A DNA stretch of 64,000 nucleotides, from NCBI GenBank assembly GCA_943735955.1, contig OX030955.1, forward strand, positions 10,287,147 through 10,351,146, written 5' to 3'. Source of the DNA: Piscicola geometra. Lineage: Eukaryota > Annelida > Clitellata > Hirudinida > Piscicolidae. Both the position numbers and the translations under genes were made by a program. The notes beneath the pieces were generated by a model. That model ran no database searches, had not been told where the DNA came from, and worked only from the letters and a program-made list of their open reading frames with translations. This document shows, piece by piece, positions 1 through 28,352 of this stretch; positions within the stretch are counted from its first letter, which is position 1; every line of letters starts with the position of its first letter.

Positions 1-1079
1 TATTCATTTATAACATTAATTTTCACTTTTTAATCTTTTTTTACAACATTTAAAACTTGTTTAAAAAAATTTAATGACTTTATAAACTTACAACCACTAC
101 AATGACTTCAACTTGTACACTAACTTTTGAGATAAAATCACGCCTGTAGCGCAAAACTTTTTAAAATATAAAATACATTTATCTCCGCTCGTGAATTCAT
201 CAATAAGAATCGAATATAAATGCACCAACACCCCGAATACACGACAATTGTTTAAATACAATATTTAATAAGATTAAAGAAGCGCCGCACTTGCATAAAG
301 AAATGATACATCAATAACTAGAAGCCTAGTGACATTGCAACGGCAACAGCGCAGTGTTAGCACCGTTTACAACACCCCTCGTAATCTCACTGACACTCAA
401 CTTCTTCACGGAGTCTTTTTTTCAATTAAAACGTCCACTAATCTATTCTCTAACTTTTCAGCTTTTACTATAAATCTTGAGTCGCAACTTCATAGCTGTC
501 ATGAATTAGAGAAATGTATCATAGAAATGAGTGGTCAATGCAGTAAATAAGAAAGGCCTAGATGGAATAATACTTTAAAGACTTAATAAATCGTTAGCCG
601 AAAAGTTACGCATGTTGTTGATGATGACGTTGCAGTTGATGACGTAGTTAACGTTGATGTTGTTAAGGTTTGTCGAGAAATCAGAGTGACTTTTCGGTGT
701 TGATGGCTGTGACGTCACTCAAGAAGTTTGGAGGAGGGTTGAGGGAGAGGAGGGGGAAGTTGACGGATCCGGGGTTGTAGATCATGCTGATGGGCGATAG
801 AATGGGAGCGCCAGAAGAGTTTAATTGGACTGTCAAGAGAAGTTGCGTCAGGTCTATGGGCAGGAGGGAGGAAGAAGAGGAGGAGTAGGAGGAGGAAGAA
901 GAGGAGGAGGATGAGAATGATGGAAAGATGAAAGGTAAAGATGAGGGTGCTGATGATGATGATGATAAACATGAGGATCTGTCGCTCTGTTGAGTATAAA
1001 GTTGAAAAATGAAATAAAACTAATAATAATTCACCAAAATACTCTAAAGCAAAATCTTAAAAAACATGAGTTTTATTAA
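1..1079. other. AT-rich flank with a purine-rich tract, no gene seen
   Basis: No supported coding exon. From about 840 to 970 the plus strand is an AGG/GAG/GAT purine-rich tract. A perfect CRE-type palindrome (TGACGTCA) lies at 710-717. The stretch just below 1080 is the expected 3' untranslated side of the minus-strand ARID5-like gene. An AATAAA-type signal on the minus strand sits at about 1071-1076, only a few bases after the stop codon, so it may not be the one used. Confidence 0.5.
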
Positions 1080-16696
<15,617 letters not shown>

Positions 16697-19600
16697 CTGA
16701 AAAAAAGGAATTTAATAATAACGATTTAACAAAAATAAAATTATTATAACTAAATTTTTTTTAAATAAAAAGAAAAATAATTACTAATGAGGATGGCAGG
16801 TTATTCATCAATAATGCGTGAATTTTATGTATGCCACAATGTGTATGTGTTTATTTTAATTTGGAGTGAAGTTAAGTGAGCGAAAATCTTAGTTATCCAG
16901 AGGCGCTAAAAAAGCTGCATAACGGTGAATTGTAAGGATAGTGTAATAATTTAAAAAGCTCTAATGCGTTGTTTAGGCAATAAAAGTCGGTTATAAAGAT
17001 CAGAAGGGAATATTAGATCTTCTATAATTAGTTAGAACAATGCTCTGCGTCATTCATTGGAGATTACAGAAACTTGAATAAACATCTATTTTAGAAGTTC
17101 TATATTTCCATCTAGTCATTACTCTAGCTGTCTCAGCGCTTTTTCCAAGAAGGGTGTTCCTTCTTTAAAAATAAGAGCTGCCATATTTAGCAAGAGACTT
17201 GTCATATCTTAATGCTTTGTTTCGAAAATTTAACTTATCAATACATTTCTTCGGATTTCTAAGCAGTTTTTTATTTGATGCTTGAATTAATTTGCCTTGA
17301 ATTTTATTGTAAATATTGAATTTTTATACTTACTTTATTTTTCATATAATTTCATTGTAAATCATTGTCTATTATAATATGTATTGATTTTATTAAAATA
17401 ATTAGATTTTTTAATTATTTTATTTAAAAGAAAACCAATTCACTTTAATTTCATTTGACTATTATTGAATATAATGAATTTTATTGTACTATTTTTGAAT
17501 ATAATGAATCTCATTGTATGATTGTATGTGATTTTATTTCATTGGATTCATTTTATAATTCATTGACAGGTTGATATCGTTACACAATTATGCAAACCTG
17601 AATTAAACATAAATTGTAATAAACCCACATTAAATAAATCTAAATAATTTATTTTTGGAAAATGAAACACCCTTCACAATGAAATTACTTGGCTTAAGGA
17701 CACTATTGCATTTGTTTCCCTAATATTAGCATTAAAAAACATTTCTGTTTCGAAAAACATTAAAAATTAAGTGATTCATGGAAAAATTACCAACTTTATA
17801 TGTATTTTATAAATATAAACTTACATAAAAACAAGTTAAACCTATAAATAGTGCAATCACTTCCCGTTACTATTCTCAATCATAATTCCTATTATTCACC
17901 TATGACTATTCACTGATATAAAAGCTGAAGAAGTTTGAAACGATTTTAATAAATAAAAAATCAATTGTTTCGTTCTTCATAAGTTCTCATTTTTGGAAAC
18001 GCTAGAAAATTAATGCAACTCCTTAACACTATTTTTTCTTGCAAGAGAACATGATCATGAACCTTCTGGCTGGTCAAAAGCAGCTTATTAAGTTTGGGCA
18101 CACTTTAATGCTAGAGGCTTTTCATTGATTTTCATGAGTGGTATTTCAAGTTTAGATGGAGTTTTTCAGCCTTCCATACGCAATGGGTAAACCTTCTTAG
18201 TACTTTTTCTATAATTATTTTCACATCACGATCCCTCTTTCCCCCTCCCGTCCCTAAACCCCTATCTTCTCTACCTCTAATCTCACTTTCCATCCAAAAA
18301 CACTGGCAAAAGTACATGTGGAAGGAAGAGTATAGACTATTGTAAGATAAAAGCATATATGTATTGCTGTATGTATAGATATCTCTTTACTTTTCTGTAT
18401 ATATATTTCAAATTCTATATCAACTTATATGTTCATATTTGTTATTTTTGTATTATATATATTTTGGAAGATGTCTATACATATGATTTGAAATTTTATT
18501 TTTTATATATATAATTTATAAATAGATTGCCAATATGGATAAAAAATTAATAATTCATTTTAAAAGGAATAAATTGAAAAATCTTAATATAATTAAAATA
18601 AAAAACCTTTGAAAAAATTATTGATATTTAAGGTAATTATAGTATTAAATAAATAAAGAGTAATTTAAATAACATTGAAATATTTAAAAAGATACCTTTG
18701 CAGAATATTTCACTTTGGTTACCATCTCCCTCCTATGTCTTGATTGAACTGATATTAAAAAATGGATCTTATAAATATATGTAAATATATATATATATAC
18801 ATATTTACTCTATAATTACAAATATATGCTTAAATACGTGTGTAAAAATCTATAGTCACATATATACTTTAATTCACCTATATTTTGTACATATTTGTAT
18901 AAACACGTGTATGTTTATATATTATAATATCTATTGTTTGATATGAGTATGAATACTTATGAACCTATCTAAAAATAAATAATTTAATACTGAATTGTTT
19001 TAAAGATGTTGCTTAATATCTTTTTAAGTCTGGTAAATGCAAATAAAAAGAATTGAATGGATATGTATAAGGATATGAAGTTGTGATGTTGTCATCCTAA
19101 TTTCAAAAGCTAATTATAATAAATATACATTATCATCCAGACAATTTCTATAAGTTAGAGAACGTTAATACTTATTATTTATATTTATTTTTTTTACTTA
19201 ATTGTGATTATTAAAAAGTTTAAGAGGTCTTTTGACTGATTTATCGAAATATTTAGTACATTTAGACAAATATTACTTTTTTAAAAACGATGAATTCTAT
19301 TTTTTATTAAAGTTTTCAATCTTTTTTTAATATTATATATTTTTATGTTTAGATTTTAGAAATATGACAAACAATATAGTATCGCTAGAAATATGAATTT
19401 CTCTTATAAACGTTGCTAACATTGTATTTTTTAATGTTATTTGTACTTAGTGTTTTTCATTATGAATAAATATATTATAAGAATAAATGTATTATTTTTA
19501 TATGACTAAATTACATAATTAATATATTTAAAAATGTGAGTACAATTTTAAAATAATTGAGAAATACACTTTTTATTTTTATAACTAAAACTAAACACGC

Positions 19601-21250
19601 AATATTTTCAATAAAATGGACACATATAGACATAACATTAAGCTTATGAATTAATTTCAATATTGTTTTCTCTGTTTTAAAATAATCAGATTTTTGACAT
19701 TTTCATCTTTATAAAAATGAATACCGTTCATTAGAATTTTCATTGATTTTAAAAGGCTTTATATAATATGCACAGGAAATTGCCATAAAAATTGTAATTT
19801 TAAAATGTAATCATCTCTTTTATAATTACCTGTTTTAAAGTAATTCGCTTGATTTTCCTAATTGAATATGATTCTTTAAAAAACTTTTATCGTATAACTT
19901 CAAATAATATAAATCAATAACAACTAAATATAAGTTGTGTGTATATAGAAATAGATGTTTATGCATAGATATTATAGTGTATGTGTATGTGGTTGTGTTG
20001 GTCTGTGTTTTTATGTGTCTGTGTTTTTGTATGTTTGTGTGTGTATGAATTTGTATTTTTTTTGTGATTTAGTGTTTTTGTGTGAATGTGTGCAATATTT
20101 TAAATGATTATATGTTTTGAAGACGATTGTAAAGTTTATATCTTGAAAGTAGTATAGATATTTTGGTAAATAGTTAGATCTTTCAGTTTACTGGTACCTC
20201 TTCAATCAAGCACAATTAGAATACTATGAATCTGCTTAAATCATTTTGGAGTTAGCTCAGTATTGAGACGAAAGATTATATCAAGTGATTTTTCAATGGG
20301 GGTAATTATTTGGCCATGTGTACTATGATTTTTGAAATTATTAACACGCCATTGTGTTCATATAGCTGTTCGGAAAACTACCTATTATTGACATAGCTAA
20401 TGAGGCGTATATCTAAAATGAACGAGTTTTGGTGAAAGGCTGGAAAAAGTAATGCTTTTTCAACAACAACAAAATTCAATTTTTTCTAAGTTTTAAGTTT
20501 TCCATCTCTTAATACGAAAAATGAGCTTGTCGAATAATTTCATCAAAATAAAATATAGGATGTTTGCCTCATGAAAAATAAAAACAAAATTATCTTATTA
20601 ATTAAAATGTATCAGACTAAAAATCCTAGGTTTTATAATAATCAAAATCTGGCCATTTTGTAAACGTATGTCAGAGTAGGAAGGTTTAGAAGTAGCTAGA
20701 TCTTCACGTTATTTTTTGTATGCGTAATAATTGACCTGACAACTGATAAAAGAACATTAATATACAATTTAGAAGTTTTTTTATAAAAATATAATTATAC
20801 TTTTAAGCTTATTTTAAAACAATTAGCTGTTTATTTTTACAAGTAATTTATACATCTTATATATTTTTTAATGACTTATAATATATACCTTAAAATACTT
20901 AAATCTTCGAACATTTTTTTGTTTTATTAATAAACATTGAAGCTCTTTGTTCATTCGTATTTAGATTTTTAAAACTGATGAAAAACTATTTATACAAGTT
21001 CGGTTACAAGAATTATTGTTGGCCGCCATATCGGCCATTATAGATATTCGAATTTTTAAAAATACGGGTTTAAAAGATTATGTCCGAAAAAAGAATTATA
21101 AAAACAAGTAATTTTTTGAAAAATGAAATTTATAATAATTATGAATTTTTAAAGATTTCCATATTTTACGGTAGGCAGTAAAAACCAACGGATGTTTGTT
21201 ACTGTTATAAACATCTCATTATTTCAATTGAATTACTTATCTAAAATGAT
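16697..21250. other. AT-rich interval, no gene seen
   Basis: Upstream of the first ARID5 exon found. It should hold the ARID5 promoter and start exon if these are in the window, but I could not place them. The sequence is AT-rich with TA and TG runs (for example about 18360-18500, 18775-18930 and 19930-20100). No open frame shows a recognisable domain or convincing splice signals. Confidence 0.45.
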
Positions 21251-21458
21251 TACCGTAAAACACCATGCATAAAGCGCACCTGTTTTTTCAATGCCACAAA
21301 GAGAGAGAAAATGATTACAGAAACAAAAAGTAGTTATGTAAATCGGACGTATTTACCAATTTACTATAGCAAACATTTTAAATACACGTCATTGGAAAAC
21401 TGTTGAGAGGCAAAATAAGAGACAAAAAATTGCGCTTTATACATGGTGTTTTAAGGTA
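21251..21458. mobile_element. Small inverted-repeat DNA transposon (MITE), about 208 bp
   Basis: The left end TACCGTAAAACACCATGCAT, continuing AAAGCGCA, is mirrored at the right end by TGCGCTTTATACATGGTGTT, continuing TTAAGGTA. That makes terminal inverted repeats of about 28 bp with two to three mismatches. There is no coding capacity. The outermost TA could be a TA target duplication as in Tc1/mariner-like elements, but the superfamily is not settled. Confidence 0.7.
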
Positions 21459-21574
21459 CATAAATTAAATGAAATTTTTGAACATAAATACATTTTTAAT
21501 GATAATGAATATATAAAAAAAGTGAATTTTATTAGAGATAAAAACCTGTCCAAAACTTAAGATATGAGCATCCA

Positions 21575-21877
21575 GCAAAAGAACTCGGGTATTACCCAAG
21601 TACCCAAAAAACTGAAAAGTTGCGCATTTTAGGTATAAACAAAATTGTAAAAAATTATTTATCTGGTTTTATAATTTACGTAATAAAAGACATTTGTTTT
21701 TTTAAAGATTTATTTTAAAAAATTCAGAAAAACACTGTCAAAGCCTTGTTTTAAGTCGAATTTTGTAGACCAAAAAAATTGAACAAGTTTTGTTTTCTAA
21801 TTGAACTATTTCTTATTTGAGATTTATATATTTTTTTATTTTATGTTGTAAAATGAAGTTTGGGTACTCGAGTTAAA
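21575..21877. mobile_element. Possible degraded hAT-type non-autonomous element
   Basis: Inverted ends AACTCGGGTATTACCCAAG and (right, inverted) AACTCGAGTACCCAAAC enclose about 300 bp of AT-rich DNA. It shares GCGCATTTTAGGT and a CCTTGTTTT block with the candidate at 8540-8948. Assignment to hAT is tentative. Confidence 0.4.
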
Positions 21878-21879
21878 AC

Positions 21880-24800
21880 ATTTTAAAAATAAATAGTTAA
21901 ATATGTATATATAAATAAATAAATAAATAAGACACAATTCGATATGATTCGATGAAAATACTAAAAAGTGGTGTCATCACTAAAAAGTTAGATTCCGATT
22001 TTAATTAAATGTTTAGATGAATTTCTAAAGTATTTAGGGATGTATTATATACTTTATAATTCCAACATTACATGATCATAGACAGATTCCAAAGCTCCGT
22101 TTAACGGCCACATATATAAGATAGCGCTACATGAATGCCTGTACGAATAACTCGTTTTAAGGCATAATTAGGACCATGAAAGTAACTCGTACTTGTATGA
22201 TATTTTGCCATGCCAAGACACCATACAAACCTCCTTTCAAGCTAATCAAAGCCGCTATAAAGCATTATTTCTTTCAAGCCGTAAAAATTCCATCTATTTT
22301 GAAAATAAAACTTTTATAAAGCTAATTAGTAAATTTCTAAATGAATTTATTATGCCGTACAAAAAATATTTTCGCTGCATCTCCAGATTAAGCAACGATT
22401 TGTTCTAGGTCATATAGTGAATTACCGCATCTAGTTTTCAATATTTTATTTATTTTATTAACTGTTCTAATGAACACTAAATTCATTTTTTTGAAGCCTT
22501 TAATGAAAAAAATTATTTATTGTAAAATGTATGATAATAATAGGTTCTAAGCTTTAAGAATTTTCAATAAAAATTTGTTTTTTAATAGAATATCAGATAT
22601 GGTTCAATTTACGATTTCATGTAGCCTTTATGCAGTATATTTCAATGGATCAGAGGTAAAACATTGATTTTTAGCTTAAAAGTCCCAGTTGCGAAAGCAG
22701 CCTGAGAATTCATATTCCTAAATTGCTTTGAAGAAAAGTGAATAAGTCTTTTAAATCGGGTTTCAAGCACACTCAAAAAAGCATAGGTTTCTCAATCAGG
22801 TTTATTTTAATAATTTATTTAGGCCATATTTCGTTTCTTCCGAAAGATGCATTGCATTGTCTTAATATATACACACACATATATATATTAGGGGTATTTG
22901 TTTGTGTCTGTGTGTGTGTGTATGTATGTGAGTTTAGATAGTGACACGAGAAAGGGATCATGCTCGGTGGGATGGGGGGCTTTGGAGGCAGAAGAAAAGT
23001 TCAGGTGTGGTGTGCAGAAAGAACTTATGAAAGAACCAGAGCTCCCAATAGCCCCTCTATACACGTGTATACCCATGTGTTTGCGCGTATATACAAGCCT
23101 TGTTATTTTTGAAAATGCAGAGAATCAATAACGAATATTTGAAATGCTAAAACGAATGATTAAATCTTCTTGTTCAATAAAAATATTTAAAGATAGGAAC
23201 CTTAAAAGAAAAAAAAATAGATTAAAATAATCAGAAATATATATATATGTATATATACACGTACTAAACTATTATTTAAAATAACAGAATAAAAAAACCC
23301 AAAAGTATGTATAAAATCGATGCAACTTATTTTGTTACTAGGTTTTTCCTTTCATACTTTAATCGAAATAGATGTTTTTGATATGACAGCCCGCTTTCGC
23401 ATGCTTTAGTTAATCGCTGAAGGCCGTATGAACTATTGAAAGATTTTCTAGAGTAGAAATGCTCTAAGAGAAAAAATTTATGTTTGTTTAAAAAGCTGCA
23501 TCTAATAAATATATTAAAATATCACTAAAATATATTAGAAAAAAGTATAAGCAACTTGTAATTATATTTTTTTATTGAAGAAGGTGAAATTGGGAAATAT
23601 TAATAGTTTGATAAAAGGTTAATTATTTCAGTTGCTGTGCCTCTAAAGAAACTCACAAAATGCTATTAATATTGTTTTTTTCTGAATCTTGGGCCAGAGA
23701 GCTTCTATGTTTTGTGTGTGAGCTCTGGTCGTTAGATGCACAGAGTTTACGGAGTGACTTAATCGATTTAATTAATCGTTTTGCTTTTATTCATGTCATT
23801 GAACGAGAATCAAAAACGTCACAAAATTCATTTTTAATTTAAATGTTACGTTTAAATTAAAATTTTAGTTTGGGATTAAATTAAAATTTTAATTCTATTT
23901 TACTTTTTCAAATTTTCAATTTAGAGGAATTTAATTGGAGCTGACAATAAATTGCGTCGGCCTATTTATCACGCATGCACTTCTAGCATTAGAAGAGCCG
24001 GCCTTTGGAAAAAGCTAAAATATCATTTCAATGTATTTAAGATAAAGTGAATTATAGAGTACATTAAGATTATAATAACTTGATGTGTGAATAGGCGCGA
24101 AAGTCATCAAGCTGAAGGTTCATTTACATACGCAAAAAAACTCAATAGCGTGCCATTGAAATTAGGAAAATAAATTATTTTAAAAAAAACAAGTTTTAAT
24201 TTTCCAGTGTAAAACATTGAATTGAAAAAGTTGAAGATAGAAAATGAAACACAAAAATGTTTTGCATTGTTTAGCTTCATTCTTCAACACATCATAAAAT
24301 CCACTGATAGCTTCGAGCTGAGCGTATCCTCCGCACACTGAAAATCTTTACACTGTAGAACTATTTCAGTGACTCTCTTGGACTGGAAGCTGTGACTTAT
24401 TTTCGGGAAAATCTTTCGTTTCTTTTCCGCATGAAACAAATACTTTTGTTGTTGCAGCAGACCCTTTTGCTGAGAGAGGGTGTTTCCACGTTTTTGGGCC
24501 TTATTTGATGACAAACAGGGTATAGAGCGGCGCATGTTTCGACTGCTTGGTCATGGGTCTGTTTGCCTAGACGTTTGCACTTTAAAGACAAAAAACTCTA
24601 TACAAAAATTTTTATAATGAAAAATCTCAATTAAAAGTAAATATAGTTAGACATTAATATTATAATTTATCCTTAATTAAATTAATTAGATTATTTTATT
24701 TAGCTTTTTGATTCTAACATGATTTTTTAACTTTTTTTGCATTTTAATGAGAAGAAGAATCGATTAAACACATCCAATTATTCAAAAACCACCTGTAATT

Positions 24801-25900
24801 GGTCCATTAAATACACCCTTAAAAAGTGAATTTGGGATCTAAATCGTTCATTTATCGATCGATCACTTCTATAGCCTTTACCGCTTTAAATACAATTTTT
24901 ATTTAATATATAATTTTTTCAACATTCTCTCAAATTGCCTAAAATGAGTCTAACTTATTTAAATATGATATGAATATTTATATAAATAGAAAAAAACATA
25001 AATTAGTTAATTTTCCGATCATTGAGCACCGATTATGAAGATCCAAATTGGAAAATTGGAAATTGCATAATGATATGCTTTAAATCTTTTGAAATGAAAG
25101 AGCAGATGGGTGACTTCAATCAATGTTTGTTCGCTAGCTACAAAAATACCTTGTTACTAGCGGTTCGTTCAATGCCTTAATAAGAGTAAGAGTATATCAT
25201 GTCCATTTTTCCACTACTCAAAGATGAAAAAATTAAAATGTGAAAATGTTAGATGTTCTTGTGTTGAGCTTTTTCTATTCCCTAACAACGTAATACTAAT
25301 TTAAAATGAACGAAAACAAGCCTAATATTTCAATGAAACTTTTTTCACAAACAATACTTGTCTAAGTTTTTTCCTTATTTTTTTCATATATTTTTCATCC
25401 TTCTTATTTAATAATTATTCAAAGAAGATCAATAATCTGTTTAAACGTTATTAACGAATAGCGTGTTAAATTATCTTTTGATTCATTAATGGATAAATTA
25501 ACATCCGTTACATTATACTTCGGTTGATACGTTCGTCAATATGAGAACTTTATTTTAAAAATTATACATTTTCCCCCCAAAAAATAACTGTAACATTAAT
25601 ATTTTTTATTGATAAAGTATTGATATACTTTTTTTCTTTGGTAGTAAATTTAGTTCACTTTGTACGTGATGTTGTCATGGAAATGTTGGAAACTTGTAAT
25701 TCGATGTTGTTCCATTTTCATATTGTCTATATTTATTTCAAATAAAATACTGCCCGTCACGTAAGGTAGAAGATAATATGTTTCAAACAGACTCTCATTA
25801 AATAAGAAAACAAACACTGTTCGGCATGCTTTATAAAAGATTTGTGAGTTTAATTGTACTCTAATTGAGTGTCATTTCTAAAATTTAATTTATATGACTG
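21880..25900. other. AT-rich interval, no supported gene
   Basis: Mostly AT-rich with TA/TG runs near 22870-22930 and 23237-23260. One GC-richer island at about 22925-23070 stands out and is discussed under findings. The short frames at 23660 and 24284 have no recognisable domain. Confidence 0.4.
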
Positions 25901-26097
25901 TGCGGTCGAGGTTGCAAATGTCTCGGCTACTGCAGTCTCTTGGTCAAGACACTTTGAGGTAAGATTAACAAAAGATTTAGAACCGTCATAGGAGATGAAA
26001 AATTCAAAATGCTGCTCTCCACCCTAAGTTTTACTTCTAAGGGTTAGATAAATATGATAAAACCAATGTTTATTATATTTTATTCCTATTTATTTAT

Positions 26098-26450
26098 GAG
26101 AGAACAGCCGGAAGAAATCGACAACAACAGTGGATGTAGCAACAGTGAAGAGGAGGTGGAAAAAGATAGCTCAGACTTCCTCAGTAATGTAACACAGCCA
26201 AAGGAGAACAGCAGAAGCCACATTTCATAAAAAAGTGGGCTCAAAACTTGTTCAAGGCTTGGTTGGAGGCCGAATCCAAAGACTTTCTGACAGATGCTGC
26301 TTTTTGATGGTAAAACTCTTGGTTAACTTTTTCATCAAGTTCAACATAAATATTTCCTTTAGTGCTAGAGTAGAAAGTTTATTTTCATTTGGCAGAAAGC
26401 ATCTCTGCAAACGAAAACTTTGATATTGTACTTTTCGTGTATCTTTTTTA
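26098..26450 (+). pseudogene. Broken hAT-type transposase C-terminal remnant
   Basis: Across shifted frames the plus strand reads an acidic stretch (DNNSGCSNSEEE, SSDFLSNV), then KLLVNFFIKFNINISFSARV followed by ESLFSFGR. This resembles the hAT C-terminal dimerisation region, where a variable-length FxKFNTxxPSSAxVERLFSxG pattern is usual. Stops and frameshifts between the parts mark it as dead. No ends or target duplication were found. Evidence is motif similarity only. Confidence 0.45.
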
Positions 26451-28160
26451 TCTAATGGATAAAAGTGTAGTGAAAAAATTAGTAATAAAAATTATTTTTT
26501 AACGTCCAATGGTTATTTATGTTAAATTAGGAAGAAAGAATGTATTAAAGGTGAGAGAATAATCTACTTATTAGATCAACGGTTAACGAAATTTTATTTT
26601 TGACCATCTATGCTCACCACTGTCATAATCTTTTTTGATTTACACGTTGGTATCGTTCATAATATCTGTCATCGTCGAGGTCGTCAGAAGAAAAGCTGGA
26701 TGGACAACGTCAAAACGTGAACGTGTCTTCCCTTGAACAGTCTTCTCAGCGCTGCTTACAACAGAACTGAATGGAGGATGATATCTGCTTCCTCCTATTT
26801 GATTTCCCCCCAACGACCAATTTCGTCATAGGAATGATGATGACGATTCATCATAAAAAACCTATTCATAAATGTATGGAATAAATTCAAGTTATGTCAC
26901 CATTTTCATTATTTTTAGTTTATATCATCTCCATCATTTCCATCATCAATTAATATGAACTTTTTTCCACAAAAAGAATTCTTAGTCTCATTCTTATTAT
27001 CGTCATCATCATCCTCCCCACCACCATCATCACCACCATTATCATCATTTCAATTACCCATAAACCATGAAGAAAGCGGTTTATTTATTAAAGATATTAT
27101 TAGTTTATGAAATAATTTATTTACTTATAAATAAATAATGACTGAATGATTCATTTGGTCATATACAAAATTTATTTCCATATTTAAACAGTTCACCGAT
27201 TTAATTAAAATACTTCATAAAAATCTAACTTTTTTAGATACACGTGTTTTTATGGTATTCAACTTCATTTAAAAGTGGCAAAATTATCTCAACACAATCT
27301 TTTATTCAACGCTTTTTATGTGCACTAAAAGACCCAAATTAATTAAGAATTACTGAATTTTTAAGCGCTAAAGATTTCATATTTACTCAGTAACACGTTC
27401 CGTATGTTTGAAGTTGTATGGTTAGAGGGATAGACGTAGAATTAAACATAGTGTGATACAAAACTATACAAATCTACAAGTGGGCAACGTTATTCAAAAA
27501 GTTACTTTTTTTACCGTAAATCAGTTAGTATGTTTTTAATTTAACGGAAATTACATTTAAACTTATTTGTTTAATATTTAAACAAATAGATTCATGTTGA
27601 AAAAAAATCAAAAATAGATTTCAAATGAAAAACAATATTTCTATTATATTACGAACTTTTTGGGATTTTTAAACTAAACAAATGATTCATTAATGGCAAG
27701 AAAATAAATAAATGGAAAAATATAAAAACATAATTTTGTAACTTAATTTAATATCCTTTTTCTCTTTCTTTATCTTTCGGTATTTTATTCATAAATGAAT
27801 ATTACCTTTCATGAAAACTACCACCTTGAAGTTTTCAACTGACATAAATGACGTTTTCGTACGTAAGATATTTTCCCACATTGAAAAAAAGCTTTCAACT
27901 GCAGCATTTGAGCGATAGGCTGTGTTAAACTTGATGAAAAAATCTACTTAGAGTTTCTAAGCCTAAAGACAACAGCTGTCAAAGAGTCCTTGGGCTCGGT
28001 CTCCAACCAGACCTGGAGGAAGTTTTAGGTTTTGCATTGTTCAACCTGTGGCTTTTGTAGCTTTTGGTCAGAAAACTTAGAAAAGTTCTGCTTGCGTTTT
28101 CTACGAGATGAAGCTGTCTCGAACTTCTTTTCAAACCTCACGAACTTGCTTTGTTGAGTT
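26451..28160. other. AT-rich interval, no gene seen
   Basis: No recognisable coding exon. A CAT/TCA-rich stretch lies at about 26990-27050. Confidence 0.4.
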
Positions 28161-28169
28161 CTCTTGATG

Positions 28170-28352
28170 AGCTGTTTAAGGTTGTTGAGCAACGACTCTC
28201 GGCTTGACCAATAATGAAAGGTCCTAGTTTCAAGAGCAACCAATACCCTATTAACCCAAAGGTGCAAATTAAAATATGCAGCCTAAGTGGCTTGGAAGCC
28301 CGTTTGGGTTATACGCCACTATAATAATGCTCGTCATTATTATTATTATTAT
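28170..28352 (+). mobile_element. tRNA-derived SINE, copy 1
   Basis: From CAACGACTC through TTGACCAATAATGAAAGGTC, a degenerate B box, TATGCAGCCTAAGTGGCTTG and TTATACGCCACTATAATAAT, this matches the inverse of 45838-46008 closely. It ends in a (ATT)n tail, typical of a SINE 3' end. The 5' third (A-box region) is diverged or rearranged here. The small minus-strand frame across it is not a gene. Confidence 0.78.
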
